A stretch of 64,000 nucleotides of DNA from Macrococcoides bohemicum (GCF_003259675.1 NZ_PZJG01000001.1:434001-498000), one strand, 5' to 3'. Shown: positions 39,439 to 49,832, numbered from the stretch's first letter. Translations and numbers: made by a program. The notes: a model not told the origin generated them from the sequence alone.

Positions 39439-39633
39439 ATGGCTAAAGATTTTGAAACGATGATGAACGAATTAGAAACGATTGTTAAACAACTTGATAA
39501 TGAAAATGTTTCGCTTGAAAAATCCATTGAACTATATGAAGCAGGTGTCAAATTATCTAAAGCATGTCAGGATAAACTGAAAGAAGCTGAGCAGAAAATC
39601 GCTAAACTACAAGAGGCAGATACAAATGAATAA
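39439..39633 (+). CDS. xseB: Exodeoxyribonuclease VII small subunit
   Basis: A 64-residue helical-hairpin subunit with FETMMNELETIVKQLDNENVSLEKSI, typical of XseB. ATG 39439 has AGGGG 8 nt upstream; a GTG three codons earlier is the alternative. Overlaps ispA by 8 bases. Confidence 0.92.
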   Translation: MAKDFETMMNELETIVKQLDNENVSLEKSIELYEAGVKLSKACQDKLKEAEQKIAKLQEADTNE

Positions 39634-40486
39634 GGCATATATTGAAGCGATTAATAATGCAATCGATGAAAATTATCAGGAAAAAGCCGTATCATCACAA
39701 TTAAATGAATCGATTATCTATTCGTTAAAAGCGGGAGGTAAACGTGTGCGCCCATTACTGTTAATGACAACGCTTGAAAGTCTGGGTGGTAATCCAGATG
39801 ATGGGATAGCATTTGGTTTGGCAGTCGAAATGATACATACATATTCGTTGATTCATGATGATCTTCCTGCAATGGATGATGATGATTATCGCAGAGGCAA
39901 ACTCACAAACCATAAAGTATATGGTGAAGCAACAGCTATTTTAGCAGGAGATGCCTTACTAACGGATAGTTTCCATCAAATAATATCAGGCAACTATTCA
40001 GACGCAACTAAAATAAAACTGATAACATTATTATCAGATGCTGCCGGGTCTAAAGGTATGGTCGCGGGACAGATGCTTGATATGGAAAGCGAAAATAAAT
40101 CAATTGATATGATGACGCTTGAGACAATTCACCATCATAAAACAGGAGATTTAATTCACGCATCTATTTATGCTGCAGGTATTATACTAAATCTGAATGA
40201 TGATATTTTATTGTCGCTAGATAAAGTAGGAAGAAATATTGGATTAATGTTTCAGATTAAAGATGATATATTAGATGTAGAAGGTGATTTCGAGTCAATC
40301 GGAAAAACTGTTGGAAGTGATGCAGAAAATGCAAAAAGCACATACGTCTCACTAATCGGTCTTGAAGCATCTAAACAAAGACTAAATGAAATCTATAATG
40401 AGACGATAGAAATTGTTAAGGACATTACATTAAATAAAGCACCACTCATAGCATTAATTGATTTTATTGTTGATAGAAATAAATAA
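39626..40486 (+). CDS. ispA: Polyprenyl (farnesyl) diphosphate synthase
   Basis: A 286-residue all-helical prenyltransferase. The first aspartate-rich motif is DDLPAMDDDDYRRG and the second QIKDDILDVEGD. GGKRVRP binds IPP. Condenses DMAPP/GPP with IPP to farnesyl diphosphate. Ribosome site GAGG. The adjacent dxs and the ispG/ispH genes in this window belong to the same isoprenoid route. Confidence 0.93.
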   Translation: MNKAYIEAINNAIDENYQEKAVSSQLNESIIYSLKAGGKRVRPLLLMTTLESLGGNPDDGIAFGLAVEMIHTYSLIHDDLPAMDDDDYRRGKLTNHKVYGEATAILAGDALLTDSFHQIISGNYSDATKIKLITLLSDAAGSKGMVAGQMLDMESENKSIDMMTLETIHHHKTGDLIHASIYAAGIILNLNDDILLSLDKVGRNIGLMFQIKDDILDVEGDFESIGKTVGSDAENAKSTYVSLIGLEASKQRLNEIYNETIEIVKDITLNKAPLIALIDFIVDRNK

Positions 40487-40510
40487 AAAGCCTGTATAAG
40501 GCTTTTTTTA
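40485..40510 (+). terminator. Terminator after ispA
   Basis: AAAAAGCCT / AAGGCTTTTT stem with GTAT loop and T tail. Confidence 0.8.
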
Positions 40511-40581
40511 TTTTTCATGCATTCATAAACAATGATATAATAGGTAACATATTATAGTAAGAGAGATGTAGGTGGGAATTC

Positions 40582-42468
40582 ATGGATGTATCGAAAATAA
40601 AAGATCCATCGTTTATTAAAAATTTAACAGATGATGAGTTAGTTGAATTAAGTGGTGATATTCGTCAGTTTCTTATAGAGAAATGCGCAATTACCGGAGG
40701 GCATATTGGGGCAAATTTAGGTGTTGTAGAATTAACAATCGCCATGCATAGAAGTTTTAACAGTCCTCAAGATAAACTTATCTTTGATGTAGGACATCAG
40801 GCATATATTCATAAAATATTAACTGGCCGTGGAGAGAAATTTGATACGTTACGCCAATATAAAGGTTTAAGTGGATTTCCGAAATTAAATGAAAGTCCGC
40901 ATGATGTATGGGAAGCAGGACATTCTTCAACTTCACTCTCAGCAGCTATCGGCATGGCAAAAGCGCGTGATATTCTAGGTGAAGATTATGATGTTGTACC
41001 GATTATCGGAGATGGAGCTTTAACAGGTGGTATGGCACTTGAAGCTTTAAATCATATCGGACATGATAAAACTGATATGACAATCGTCTTAAATGATAAT
41101 GAAATGAGTATTGCGCCTAACGTTGGTGCGATGCATAATATGTTTGGTCGATTACGCACGAATCAAAACTATAACCGTGCAAAAGTTGATATTGACGGTT
41201 TCTTAAGTAAATTACCGGGTGGACATAAACTAAGAGATTCAGCTGATCGTATTAAGGATAGTCTGAAATATCTTGTTGTAACAGGTGTATTCTTTGAGGA
41301 GCTTGGCATTAAATATGTCGGGCCAGTAGACGGGCATAATTTTAATGATCTTAAAGAAGCTTTCGAGACATCTAAACGTATTAACGGACCAGTTATCGTT
41401 CACGTTATTACTAAAAAAGGTAAAGGTTACCGACCGGCAGAAAACGATAAGATTGGGACTTGGCATGGATTAGGACCATATAAATTAGAAACGGGCGAAC
41501 AGGTAAAAGGTAGCTCAAAAGCACCAGCCTGGAGTCAAATCTTCAGCGACACGGTACAAAGTTTTGCAGAAAAAGATAAACATATTGTTGCGATTACACC
41601 GGCGATGCCAGTAGGTAGTAAGTTAACGAGGTTTCAGGCAGAATTACCGGATCAATTCTTTGACGTTGGTATAGCAGAACAGCATGCAGTGACGATGGCG
41701 GGTGGATTAGCTGCTAATGGCATGAAACCTTATGTGGCCATTTATTCAACATTTTTACAACGTGCTTATGATCAAATGCTGCATGACGTCGACCGTCAAA
41801 ACTTACATGTAGTATTTGGAATTGACCGTTCAGGTCTTGTTGGAGCAGATGGCGAAACACATCAAGGTGTCTTTGATATACCTTTCTTAAGTCATATGCC
41901 GAATATTACGATTATGATGCCAAAAGATGAGAATGAAGCGCGTCATATGCTGCATAGTGCATTTTATGAATACACGGGCCCTATTGCGATACGTTATCCA
42001 AGAGGGAATGGTATTGGTGTGGATGTGGATGCTAACTTGCAACCCGTACCATATGGTAAATGGGAAACCCTTCATGATGGTGAGGATGTCGCAGTACTAA
42101 GTTTCGGACCGACATTACAACTTATTGAAGAAGTGCGTGATGAACTATTAAAAGAAGGCATCAATATTGAAGTGGTTAATGCACGATTTATTAAACCGTT
42201 AGATACAGACTATCTGGATAAAATTGCAAAGGAAAATAAAGCAATAATTACAGTTGAAGAGTCGATGTTGAGCGGTGGTTTTGGGTCATTAATCGTCAAT
42301 TACTTCAATGATAGACATCAACATATAGATATTAAACGCATCGGAATTGACGATGAATATATTGAACATGGTGATGTAGAATTATTACTGAATGATATCG
42401 GGATTTCAAAAGCAAATATTATCAATGAAATAAAACAATCACTAAAGCGTAAACATGAAAAAAATTAG
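40582..42468 (+). CDS. dxs: 1-deoxy-D-xylulose-5-phosphate synthase
   Basis: A 628-residue thiamine-diphosphate enzyme, first step of the MEP pathway. [18 protein letters not shown] plus the downstream LNDNEMSI forms the ThDP/Mg motif, with transketolase-type [17 protein letters not shown] in the pyrimidine domain and a C-terminal transketolase domain. Overlaps tlyA by 14 bases. Confidence 0.95.
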   Translation: MDVSKIKDPSFIKNLTDDELVELSGDIRQFLIEKCAITGGHIGANLGVVELTIAMHRSFNSPQDKLIFDVGHQAYIHKILTGRGEKFDTLRQYKGLSGFPKLNESPHDVWEAGHSSTSLSAAIGMAKARDILGEDYDVVPIIGDGALTGGMALEALNHIGHDKTDMTIVLNDNEMSIAPNVGAMHNMFGRLRTNQNYNRAKVDIDGFLSKLPGGHKLRDSADRIKDSLKYLVVTGVFFEELGIKYVGPVDGHNFNDLKEAFETSKRINGPVIVHVITKKGKGYRPAENDKIGTWHGLGPYKLETGEQVKGSSKAPAWSQIFSDTVQSFAEKDKHIVAITPAMPVGSKLTRFQAELPDQFFDVGIAEQHAVTMAGGLAANGMKPYVAIYSTFLQRAYDQMLHDVDRQNLHVVFGIDRSGLVGADGETHQGVFDIPFLSHMPNITIMMPKDENEARHMLHSAFYEYTGPIAIRYPRGNGIGVDVDANLQPVPYGKWETLHDGEDVAVLSFGPTLQLIEEVRDELLKEGINIEVVNARFIKPLDTDYLDKIAKENKAIITVEESMLSGGFGSLIVNYFNDRHQHIDIKRIGIDDEYIEHGDVELLLNDIGISKANIINEIKQSLKRKHEKN

Positions 42469-43288
42469 AATAGATGATTGGCTCGTTGAACATGACTATT
42501 ATGAAACAAAAGATGCCGCTATGCGAGCAGTCATGGCAGGTCTCATTTTTAATGACAATATTCGTATTGACACTGCAGGTGAGAAAATTAATCCTATAAC
42601 TGCAAAAATCCGCGTGAAAGATAAACGGAAAAAATATGTAAGTCGTGGCGGATATAAACTTGAAAAAGCAATTGAATATTTTGATTTAAATTTAATTGAT
42701 GTCATTCATCTCGATATCGGATCTTCTACTGGTGGATTTACAGACTGTGCATTACAAAATGGTGCGCGTCATTCATATGCTTTGGATGTCGGTACGAATC
42801 AATTAGACTATCGTTTACGTGTTCATGATAAAGTTACAGTCATGGAACAGACAAATTTTAGATATGTGATGAAAGAACAGTTTGATCCTACACCGAATTT
42901 TATCACGATAGACGTAAGTTTTATTTCTTTATCAGTGATTTTCAATAAACTTGTTGAAATAGTAAAACCTGGTGCCACGATTATTGCACTCATCAAGCCC
43001 CAATTTGAAGCAAGATATGAATATGTTGATAAAGGAATTGTTCATGATAAAGATGAACATATCCGGGTATTAGATGAAATGATTCAGCTTTGTAAGAAAC
43101 TTAATATTCAAGTACACGGTATTACCTTTTCACCAATTACTGGGCAAAAAGGTAATATTGAATATTTATTACATGGTGAAGTTATTTCTGATAATGATGA
43201 AATTATTAATTCTGTTATCAATGATAAAAATCTGTCACAATCAACAGCAATGATTGTGGAACAAGCGTTTAACATATTAAATGATTAA
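42455..43288 (+). CDS. tlyA: TlyA family rRNA 2'-O-methyltransferase / hemolysin-like protein
   Basis: A 277-residue protein with an N-terminal S4 RNA-binding domain (1-60) and an FtsJ-like methyltransferase domain: [32 protein letters not shown] (SAM loop), [14 protein letters not shown] and [10 protein letters not shown]. The homologue YqxC/TlyA methylates 16S and 23S rRNA in mycobacteria; the hemolysin label is historical. Order dxs-tlyA-argR-recN is as in Bacillus. Confidence 0.9.
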   Translation: MKKIRIDDWLVEHDYYETKDAAMRAVMAGLIFNDNIRIDTAGEKINPITAKIRVKDKRKKYVSRGGYKLEKAIEYFDLNLIDVIHLDIGSSTGGFTDCALQNGARHSYALDVGTNQLDYRLRVHDKVTVMEQTNFRYVMKEQFDPTPNFITIDVSFISLSVIFNKLVEIVKPGATIIALIKPQFEARYEYVDKGIVHDKDEHIRVLDEMIQLCKKLNIQVHGITFSPITGQKGNIEYLLHGEVISDNDEIINSVINDKNLSQSTAMIVEQAFNILND

Positions 43289-43317
43289 ACCACCGAGGCA
43301 AATTCGGTGGTTTTTTC
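43288..43317 (+). terminator. Terminator after tlyA
   Basis: ACCACCGA / TCGGTGGT stem followed by TTTTTT. Confidence 0.85.
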
Positions 43318-43319
43318 GT

Positions 43320-43366
43320 ATACAATAAATTGTATGTATGCTAAAATTATCTGTATAATTATACAG
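43320..43366 (+). promoter_or_regulatory. Two palindromic candidate ARG boxes upstream of argR
   Basis: Palindrome 1 is ATACAATAAATTGTAT (43320-43335); palindrome 2 is CTGTATAATTATACAG (43351-43366, perfect). Their centres are 31 bp apart, about three helical turns. Palindrome 2 resembles the ArgR half-site TGAATAATTATTCA at 12 of 14 positions and contains TATAAT. Autoregulation by ArgR is inferred. Confidence 0.55.
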
Positions 43367-43385
43367 GTACAAGGGGGGCGTAGGT

Positions 43386-43838
43386 ATGGCCAATAAAACT
43401 ATCCGACAAATTAAAATCAGAGAGATCATCTCTAATCAACAAATAGAAACACAGGAAGATCTCGTTGAGAAATTAAATGAATATAATTTAAATGTAACAC
43501 AAGCAACTATTTCTCGAGATATTAAAGAATTACAATTAATTAAAGTACCCACACCTAGTGGACAATATATTTACTCACTACCAAGAGACAGAAAATATCA
43601 TCCGTTAGATAAATTAGGACGCTATTTAATGGATTCATTTGTTAAATTGGATAGTGCTGACAATTTACTTGTCTTAAAAACTTTACCAGGAAATGCACAG
43701 TCAATCGGTGCTATTTTAGATCAGTTAGAATGGGAAGAAGTGATCGGTACAATTTGTGGTGATGATACTTGCCTATTAATCTGTAAAGATAAAAAAGCAG
43801 CAGAAGTGATCACTGAACGTATTTTTAACATGCTTTAA
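43386..43838 (+). CDS. argR: Arginine repressor
   Basis: A 150-residue ArgR/AhrC. The N-terminal winged helix ([17 protein letters not shown]) is followed by the hexamerisation and arginine-binding domain with [15 protein letters not shown]. Controls arginine synthesis and catabolism with L-arginine as corepressor. AAGGGGGG lies upstream, just after two palindromic operator candidates. Confidence 0.94.
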   Translation: MANKTIRQIKIREIISNQQIETQEDLVEKLNEYNLNVTQATISRDIKELQLIKVPTPSGQYIYSLPRDRKYHPLDKLGRYLMDSFVKLDSADNLLVLKTLPGNAQSIGAILDQLEWEEVIGTICGDDTCLLICKDKKAAEVITERIFNML

Positions 43839-43852
43839 TTGGGGGATTTTAT

Positions 43853-45520
43853 ATGCTTTTGTCGTTATCTATTAAACAGTTTGCAATAATCGAGGCATTA
43901 GAAATTGAATTAAAAGATGGTTTAACTGTACTTAGTGGAGAAACTGGTGCAGGTAAGTCAATCATTATCGATGCAATCGGACAACTCATTGGTATTCGAG
44001 CAAGTCAGACTTTAGTGCGTCATGGTGAAAATAAAGCGATTGTTGAAGGTATATTTGATATAGACCATAATCCTCGAGTAAAGGATATGCTCATTGAAAA
44101 AGATATTCCATTAGATGATTTTATGTTGGTAAAACGTGAAATTTTAAAGACGGGTAAAAGTATATGTAAGATCAATAATCAGACCGTAACATTAACAGAA
44201 TTAAAAAGTATCATGCAGGAGCTTTTGGATATTCATGGGCAACACGAAACACAGACCCTGTTAAAACCAAAATATCATCTGACATTATTAGATGATTATG
44301 CAAAAGGCAATTATGATACTTTACTGGCGGAGTATCAGATAACCTTTAAACAATATGTTGAGAAGACGAATGAGCTGAAAAACTTGCAGCAAAAAGATGA
44401 AGAGTTGTTGCAACGTTTAGATTTAATAAAATATCAACATAAAGAATTAAGTGAAAAGGAATTAATCGCCTCAGAAAAAGAAACGTTAACAGAAGAAATT
44501 AATCGACTGCAAAATTATGAGAAACTTAATGATGCTTTAACAAAATCAGTTAATCTATTAAGCGAAGAAAATCAAATATTAGATTTACTATTCAAATTTA
44601 ACGCATCACTTAAAGAAGTGGATGAAATTATACCAAACAAGTTTAGTAAGACATTAGAGGAGTCGGAAGGTCTGTATTATATTTTAGATGATGCAAAACA
44701 TGCATTGCATGATGCGATGTCTCAAAATGAATATGATGAGAATGAACTTAATCAGTTAGAGACGCGTATGAATGAAATACAATTTCTAGAACGTAAGTAT
44801 GGAAAACCTTTAAATGAGCTGATACCTTTTATTGATGAGTTAGAAAAAGAAATTAATACGATTGAAAATATTGAAGAATCTACTACTCAATTGATAAAGG
44901 AAATTGAACAGACAAAATCAAAACTTCTGTCGTTAGGAAATGATTTAAGCAAAGCAAGACGTAAAGTAGCTCAAACACTACGCAATGAAATATTAGATGA
45001 AATTCATAATTTAGAGATGAAAAGTGCAAACTTTGAAATGGCATTTACTAAGACTGAACCAAGCGTAACCGGTATTGAATCTTTAGAATTTATGATTAGC
45101 CCAAATAAAGGAGAACCATTGAAACCGCTGGAGAAAATAGCATCTGGTGGGGAACTAAGTCGTATGATGCTTGCTTTGAAAAGTATATTTGCAGAGTCGA
45201 AAGGTAAAACAGCAATTTTATTTGATGAAGTAGACACAGGTGTTTCTGGTAAAGTCGCTCAAAAAATGGCTGAGAAAATGTATGATATTTCACAGCATAT
45301 ACAAGTTATCTGTATTTCACATTTACCACAAGTTGCTGCAATTAGCGATCATCATCTTTATATCGAGAAAAAAGAACAAGATGACAGAACCACTACAAGA
45401 GTAACTGAACTCGATGGAGAATCACGCATAAAAGAAGTTGCAAGAATGATCTCAGGTGTTGAAGTGACGCCACTCACATTAGAACATGCAGCTGAATTAA
45501 TCAATCAAAATAAGAAGTAA
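43853..45520 (+). CDS. recN: DNA repair protein RecN
   Basis: A 555-residue SMC-like repair ATPase. N-terminal Walker A SGETGAGKSIIIDAI, coiled-coil arms (about 150-370), signature SGGELSRMMLALKS and Walker B ILFDEVDTGVSG near the C-terminus. Acts early in double-strand-break repair. GGGGGA precedes the start. Followed by the spo0A-like gene with a 17-nt gap; spoIVB of sporulating relatives is absent. Confidence 0.95.
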   Translation: MLLSLSIKQFAIIEALEIELKDGLTVLSGETGAGKSIIIDAIGQLIGIRASQTLVRHGENKAIVEGIFDIDHNPRVKDMLIEKDIPLDDFMLVKREILKTGKSICKINNQTVTLTELKSIMQELLDIHGQHETQTLLKPKYHLTLLDDYAKGNYDTLLAEYQITFKQYVEKTNELKNLQQKDEELLQRLDLIKYQHKELSEKELIASEKETLTEEINRLQNYEKLNDALTKSVNLLSEENQILDLLFKFNASLKEVDEIIPNKFSKTLEESEGLYYILDDAKHALHDAMSQNEYDENELNQLETRMNEIQFLERKYGKPLNELIPFIDELEKEINTIENIEESTTQLIKEIEQTKSKLLSLGNDLSKARRKVAQTLRNEILDEIHNLEMKSANFEMAFTKTEPSVTGIESLEFMISPNKGEPLKPLEKIASGGELSRMMLALKSIFAESKGKTAILFDEVDTGVSGKVAQKMAEKMYDISQHIQVICISHLPQVAAISDHHLYIEKKEQDDRTTTRVTELDGESRIKEVARMISGVEVTPLTLEHAAELINQNKK

Positions 45521-45537
45521 AAAAAGGATGAAGAAGT

Positions 45538-46230
45538 ATGGTGCTTAAAGTTGCAATTATTGAAGATTCACGAGAACTCGCAGTAACAATAAAAACACAT
45601 CTAGAAAAACATAATTTGCAGGTCGTCGGAATGTGTCATAACGGTAAGGATGCACTTAATATGATCAATGATGTTGAATTTGATTTACTGTTACTTGACC
45701 TGATATTGCCACATATCGATGGAATTACACTGTTAAAAGAGCATATTCCAACGAACCATCCTTTTAAAATTATTTGCTTAAGTGCGTTTGGAAAAGATTC
45801 TGTGCTGTCAGAAGCAATGGATTCCGGAGCTGATTATTTCATTTTAAAGCCGATTAATTTTGATAATTTTGTCAATCGTATTTGTCAGATCTGTAATATT
45901 GATGAATCAGTCCTCAGACAAGATAAATTAGAACAGTTAGGATTTAAAGAAAAACATAAAGGTACGCGATATATACAGGATGCCATTGAAATATTATCTG
46001 CTAGAAGCGAACAAGAACGAGCGAAGAAAGTACACTTAACAATTGATTTATATCCAAAGATTGCAGAAAGAAACAATGTTAAGAATGCAAATGTAGAACG
46101 TTCTATACGACATGCAATTGAAAAAGCATGGGATAACGGTTTACAGGAAGTGTTTAGCAAACGTGGAAAATTAAATCGACCGACGAGTGGCGAACTAATC
46201 GATTACCTCTTGGAGGATTATCATGACTAA
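45538..46230 (+). CDS. spo0A: Spo0A-type response regulator (diverged)
   Basis: A 230-residue two-domain response regulator. Receiver (1-115): acidic pocket Glu9/Asp10, predicted phosphoacceptor Asp54 in [13 protein letters not shown], Ser82 in LSAFG and Lys104 in YFILKP. C-terminal Spo0A effector domain (about 130-230): [25 protein letters not shown] and [16 protein letters not shown], then RPTSGELI. Compared with the near-invariant SRVERAIRHAIEVAW of sporulators, the recognition region reads [15 protein letters not shown]. The interdomain linker is short and the length is below the usual 260-270. It lies between recN and the glycerophosphodiesterase gene, overlapping the latter by 8 bases: the ancestral spo0A locus without spoIVB. 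Confidence 0.88.
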   Translation: MVLKVAIIEDSRELAVTIKTHLEKHNLQVVGMCHNGKDALNMINDVEFDLLLLDLILPHIDGITLLKEHIPTNHPFKIICLSAFGKDSVLSEAMDSGADYFILKPINFDNFVNRICQICNIDESVLRQDKLEQLGFKEKHKGTRYIQDAIEILSARSEQERAKKVHLTIDLYPKIAERNNVKNANVERSIRHAIEKAWDNGLQEVFSKRGKLNRPTSGELIDYLLEDYHD

Positions 46231-46957
46231 AATAATTGGACACAGAGGGTATGCTGCACTTTATCCTGAAAATACGATGCTAAGCTTTAAAAAAGCTTAT
46301 GAACATGGTGCAGATGGAATAGAGCTTGATATACATATGTCTGTCGATAAAGCAATTATTGTCATCCATGATCCAACCTTAAATCGTACAACCAATCAGA
46401 AAGGTCGAGTCAATCAATTAACATTAGATGAAATCAAAAATGCACGTATTAAGAATGGTTTATTTAAAATAACTGACGAACAAGTCCCAACGTTAAAAGA
46501 AGTGATGGACTGGATCATTACAACTGATATGACATTAAATATTGAAATAAAAGGTGTTACTGAAGGTGTGCTTGAAGAAGAGCTACTCAAACTTTTAAGT
46601 CACTATGACATGAAAGAGCGTATTATCATATCAAGTTTTAATCTTGAAAGTCTTTTATATATAGAAAAGATTGATTCGAGTTATGACACAGCACTACTTA
46701 CAGATAAAGATTTGGGTGAGCCGTGGATATATTTGGAGTCACATGGCATTAAATCAGTGCATCCTTATGGAAAAAGTTATATGACCGATGCGAAAAGACA
46801 AGAAGTAGTAGGATATAATTTACCAGCACGTGTCTACACGGTTAATCGCGCAAAAGAAATACAGTACTGGCTGGAAGAAGAAATCGATGCCATTATAACA
46901 GATGAAGTAGAAGTAGCGGTAAAATTAAAAAAAGATTATTTGTTAAAACAACATTGA
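46223..46957 (+). CDS. Glycerophosphodiester phosphodiesterase (YqiK-like)
   Basis: A 244-residue GDPD-family TIM-barrel enzyme that hydrolyses glycerophosphodiesters to sn-glycerol 3-phosphate. Active-site motifs [38 protein letters not shown] and IEIKG are complete. No signal peptide, so it is cytoplasmic. In B. subtilis yqiK also lies shortly after spo0A. Confidence 0.88.
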   Translation: MTKIIGHRGYAALYPENTMLSFKKAYEHGADGIELDIHMSVDKAIIVIHDPTLNRTTNQKGRVNQLTLDEIKNARIKNGLFKITDEQVPTLKEVMDWIITTDMTLNIEIKGVTEGVLEEELLKLLSHYDMKERIIISSFNLESLLYIEKIDSSYDTALLTDKDLGEPWIYLESHGIKSVHPYGKSYMTDAKRQEVVGYNLPARVYTVNRAKEIQYWLEEEIDAIITDEVEVAVKLKKDYLLKQH

Positions 46958-46968
46958 TAAAAATAAAG

Positions 46969-47008
46969 AACAAGAGAATCATCCATTATTAGGACTGATT
47001 CTCTTGTT
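46969..47008. terminator. Bidirectional terminator, GDPD / yqzF
   Basis: AACAAGAGAATCA / TGATTCTCTTGTT perfect 13-bp stem with a 14-nt loop and flanking A/T runs. Confidence 0.82.
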
Positions 47009-47240
47009 TTTTATAAAATTTTTCTTGAGCACGTTTACTTTTCTTTTCGATATGAAGAATATAGCCGCCTACAAAACTAACACCAAGTACCATTAAGATA
47101 AGTCCGATTAAAAATTGCAGCCAAATAAAATGGAGTTCTGGGACAAGAATACCAAAAACAGCATCTCGCATCCATTTGATACCTAAACCTGCAAAATAAA
47201 TTGGAATAACTAAAACAAGAAGTGCGATAATCTTTTTCAT
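46989..47240 (-). CDS. yqzF: DUF2627 family small membrane protein (YqzF-like)
   Basis: An 83-residue protein with two transmembrane segments (about 4-22 and 36-62) and a basic C-terminal tail. Matches YqzF, encoded between yqiK and the bkd/bcd genes in B. subtilis. Function unknown. ATG 47240 follows GTAGGTGA; an in-frame start at 47261 is less likely. Confidence 0.75.
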   Translation of the reverse strand: MKKIIALLVLVIPIYFAGLGIKWMRDAVFGILVPELHFIWLQFLIGLILMVLGVSFVGGYILHIEKKSKRAQEKFYKKQENQS

Positions 47241-47369
47241 AAATTCACCTACCAATAGCATTATAACAAAAAAACATCATAATATTAATAATAAAAAATT
47301 TATTATATAAATATAATAAGAGATGAAAATGATGAATAAAAAAAATCTAAAATACGTTCAAATAGCATG

Positions 47370-47383
47370 TTGTAAGCGCTTTA
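47370..47383 (+). promoter_or_regulatory. Candidate cre site upstream of leucine dehydrogenase
   Basis: TGTAAGCGCTTTAG resembles the CcpA operator consensus TGNAARCGNTNNCA, with the AAGCGCTT core intact. It lies about 170 nt before the bcd start. A weak CodY-like stretch (AATATACAGAAATAA, 47446-47460; 10 of 15) is also present but not claimed. Confidence 0.4.
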
Positions 47384-47555
47384 GTTTGTTGAAGTACATA
47401 AAAATTTAATAGAATATAATAATAATATATCGGAAATCGAACTAAAATATACAGAAATAAATTTAATAATGAATATTTTTGTTTTATAAACATAATATTT
47501 AATGTAAAATAGGAAGTGTTAAAATAATAATTATTTTATGAAAAGGGGAAATAAA

Positions 47556-48656
47556 ATGATTTTTAAGACTTTAGAACAATATGACTATGAGCAAGTTGTA
47601 TTCTGCCAGGATAATGCAAGTGGATTAAAAGCGATTATCGCGATCCATGATTCAACACTTGGACCAGCATTAGGTGGATGCAGAATGTGGCCATACAAAA
47701 CAGAAGAAGAAGCAATTGAAGATGCATTACGTTTAGCACGTGGAATGACATATAAAAATGCAGCAGCAGGACTTAACTTAGGTGGCGCGAAAACAGTTGT
47801 TATCGGAGATCCTAAGAAAGATAAATCAGAAGCTTTATTTAGAGCATTAGGTCGTTATATTCAAAGTTTAAACGGACGATATATTACAGCTGAAGACGTT
47901 GGTACAACAGTTACTGATATGGACATTATTCATGAAGAAACTGACTTTGTCGTAGGATTATCAGAAAGCTACGGATCTAGTGGAAATCCTAGTCCGATGA
48001 CAGCATTAGGAGTTTATCGTGCGATGAAACGTACGGCGAAAGAAGCATTCGGTGATGATAGTTTAGCAGGTAAGACAATTTCTGTACAAGGGGTAGGAAA
48101 TGTATCTTATACTTTATGTAAATATTTACATGAAGAAGGTGCGAAATTAATCGTTACGGATATCTTCCAGGAATCAATTGATAGAGCGGTAAATGATTTT
48201 GGCGCAACAGCAGTGAAACCTGATGAAATTTACTCAGTTGAAGCGGATATCTTTGCACCATGTGCATTAGGAGCAATTCTTAATGATGACACAATTCCAC
48301 AATTGAAAGTTAAAGCAGTATGTGGATCATCTAATAACCAGTTGAAAGACATGGAAAGACACGCAGCAATGCTTAAAGAAAGAAACATTATCTATGCACC
48401 TGACTTTGTTGTAAACTCGGGTGGAGTTATTAATGTAGCTGATGAGTTAAACGGCTACAACCAAGATCGTGCAATGAAAAAAGTAAATGAAATCTATGAT
48501 CAGATGGATAAAGTATTTGAAATCGCGAAACGCGATAACATTTCTACAGCATTAGCAGCAGAACGTTTAGCTGAAGAACGTATTGATCAAATGATGCGTG
48601 TACGTAGTACATTTAGTTTAAATGAACATTCTTTGCTTTCTAGACGTAGAGGTTAA
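47556..48656 (+). CDS. bcd: Leucine dehydrogenase
   Basis: A 366-residue NAD-dependent branched-chain amino acid dehydrogenase. GGCRMWPY and the catalytic lysine in [14 protein letters not shown], with Rossmann motif [11 protein letters not shown], are clear. Deaminates leucine, valine and isoleucine to 2-oxo acids. ATG 47556 has AAAAGGGGAA upstream. In B. subtilis it sits inside the ptb-bcd-buk-lpd-bkd operon; here it stands alone before a terminator and decayed DNA. Confidence 0.9.
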   Translation: MIFKTLEQYDYEQVVFCQDNASGLKAIIAIHDSTLGPALGGCRMWPYKTEEEAIEDALRLARGMTYKNAAAGLNLGGAKTVVIGDPKKDKSEALFRALGRYIQSLNGRYITAEDVGTTVTDMDIIHEETDFVVGLSESYGSSGNPSPMTALGVYRAMKRTAKEAFGDDSLAGKTISVQGVGNVSYTLCKYLHEEGAKLIVTDIFQESIDRAVNDFGATAVKPDEIYSVEADIFAPCALGAILNDDTIPQLKVKAVCGSSNNQLKDMERHAAMLKERNIIYAPDFVVNSGGVINVADELNGYNQDRAMKKVNEIYDQMDKVFEIAKRDNISTALAAERLAEERIDQMMRVRSTFSLNEHSLLSRRRG

Positions 48657-48657
48657 T

Positions 48658-48696
48658 AAAACAGGTATGCTCAGAATTTTGAGCATACCTGTTTTT
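48658..48696 (+). terminator. Terminator after bcd
   Basis: AAACAGGTATGCTCA with its complement (15-bp stem, short loop) and T run. Confidence 0.88.
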
Positions 48697-48710
48697 AAAT
48701 ATCACTAAAA

Positions 48711-48932
48711 TTAATTTTGTAATTTTCTTTTAGGGTGAAACGACCAATAAGTCACCACACGAATGATATATTCAAGCGGACCATATTTAAAATATATACT
48801 GCTCAATAAGATTTGTACCACAAAGAAAATTAAGGCAATGAAAACAGATAATACAAAATTGCTGTCACCAAATCGTCCAAACCCATGACTATAATAAATA
48901 AACCCATGGAAGATAGATTGGCTAATGTAATT
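48711..48932 (-). pseudogene. C-terminal remnant of a DUF418 membrane protein
   Basis: Translating the minus strand gives 73 residues to a stop, with the DUF418/YeiB C-terminal pattern: NYISQSIFHGFIYY, two hydrophobic segments, FKYGPLEYIIRVVTYW. No start or N-terminal 250-300 residues are present. Homology ends at about 48932, where the nucleoside-phosphorylase remnant begins on the other strand. This is a deletion or recombination scar and accounts for most of the stretch between bcd and 48974. Confidence 0.7.
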
Positions 48933-48973
48933 AGTGAGAGAAAGTTTATAGATTATATAGAGAAAATTGGATT

Positions 48974-49772
48974 ATGAAAGACGCGCCAACATATTTAGTT
49001 AAATATACTAATGGTTTAAAAGATAAAGGTTTCGTTCCGAAAGATCATGTAATACAACAATTTAATTCGATTGGTATATATGAAGATTATAAGAATTTAA
49101 TTCAAGAGATTTTACAATCGACGATCTAAAAATATTTATGACAAAATTATTGATTTATATAACTGTGAAAAGATTGCTGAGATTCATGTTTGTAACGGTA
49201 GTTATCCAATATATAAATTTATTCATGAAGGCAAAGATATTGGATTTTATTTAAGTGGTATTGGATCAACATTAGCGGCTCAATTTTGTATAGAAGCTAA
49301 CTGGTTAACTGGTGCTACTCAGTTTATAATGTCAGGTTCAGCAGGTAGTTTAGATAAAGAAAAGACGGATAATAAATTTGTGATTCCAACGGAAAGTTAT
49401 CGAGATGAAGGTATGTCTTATCATTATGCAAAAGCAGATGATTATATTGAAATTAATAATAGTAAAAAAGTAGCTGAAATATTTGATATATTAGAATTAC
49501 CTTATGTGCAAGGTAGGGTATGGACAACTGATGCTATGATGAGAGAAACTAAAAATAATGTTGAAGTGCGCAAAAACGATGGATGTATTGCAGTCGAAAT
49601 GGAACTTGCAGGTGTTCAAGCTGTTAGTGACTTCCATGGGTTTGAACTCTATAACTTTTTGGCAACGGGTGATGTACTTGCAGAAAATGAATACGAGATT
49701 GACGGCTTAAGTGACGCTAATCATAATATGGATAAATTCTTTATAGGTTTGGAAATAGCAAAGAGAATTTAG
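48974..49772 (+). pseudogene. Nucleoside phosphorylase family gene with frameshift
   Basis: Two reading frames together make one PNP/UDP-phosphorylase-like protein of about 265 residues. Frame A (48974 to about 49125) ends TAA after LIQEILQS. Frame B continues without its own start (RRSKNIYDKIIDLYNCEKIA) through GFYLSGIGSTLAAQF, FIMSGSAGSLD and AVEMELAGVQAVSDF to the stop at 49772. One extra base near 49115-49125 would explain the shift. The phosphate-binding GSAG and the ribose-site VEME motif are intact, so the loss could be recent or a sequencing error. An internal ATG at 49329 would give only the last 147 residues. Confidence 0.72.
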
Positions 49773-49832
49773 ATAGAATTAATGATAGTACATAATGGGT
49801 GAAATAATCATTAAATATAATGGAGAATTAAA

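Noticed and set aside
46989-47261. Longer 90-residue start for the YqzF-like protein
   Set aside because: The extra seven residues precede the natural signal-like N-terminus; ATG 47240 has a better ribosome site.
49329-49772. Independent 147-codon gene
   Set aside because: Homology to nucleoside phosphorylases continues upstream of its ATG in the same frame, so it is the 3' part of a frameshifted gene.
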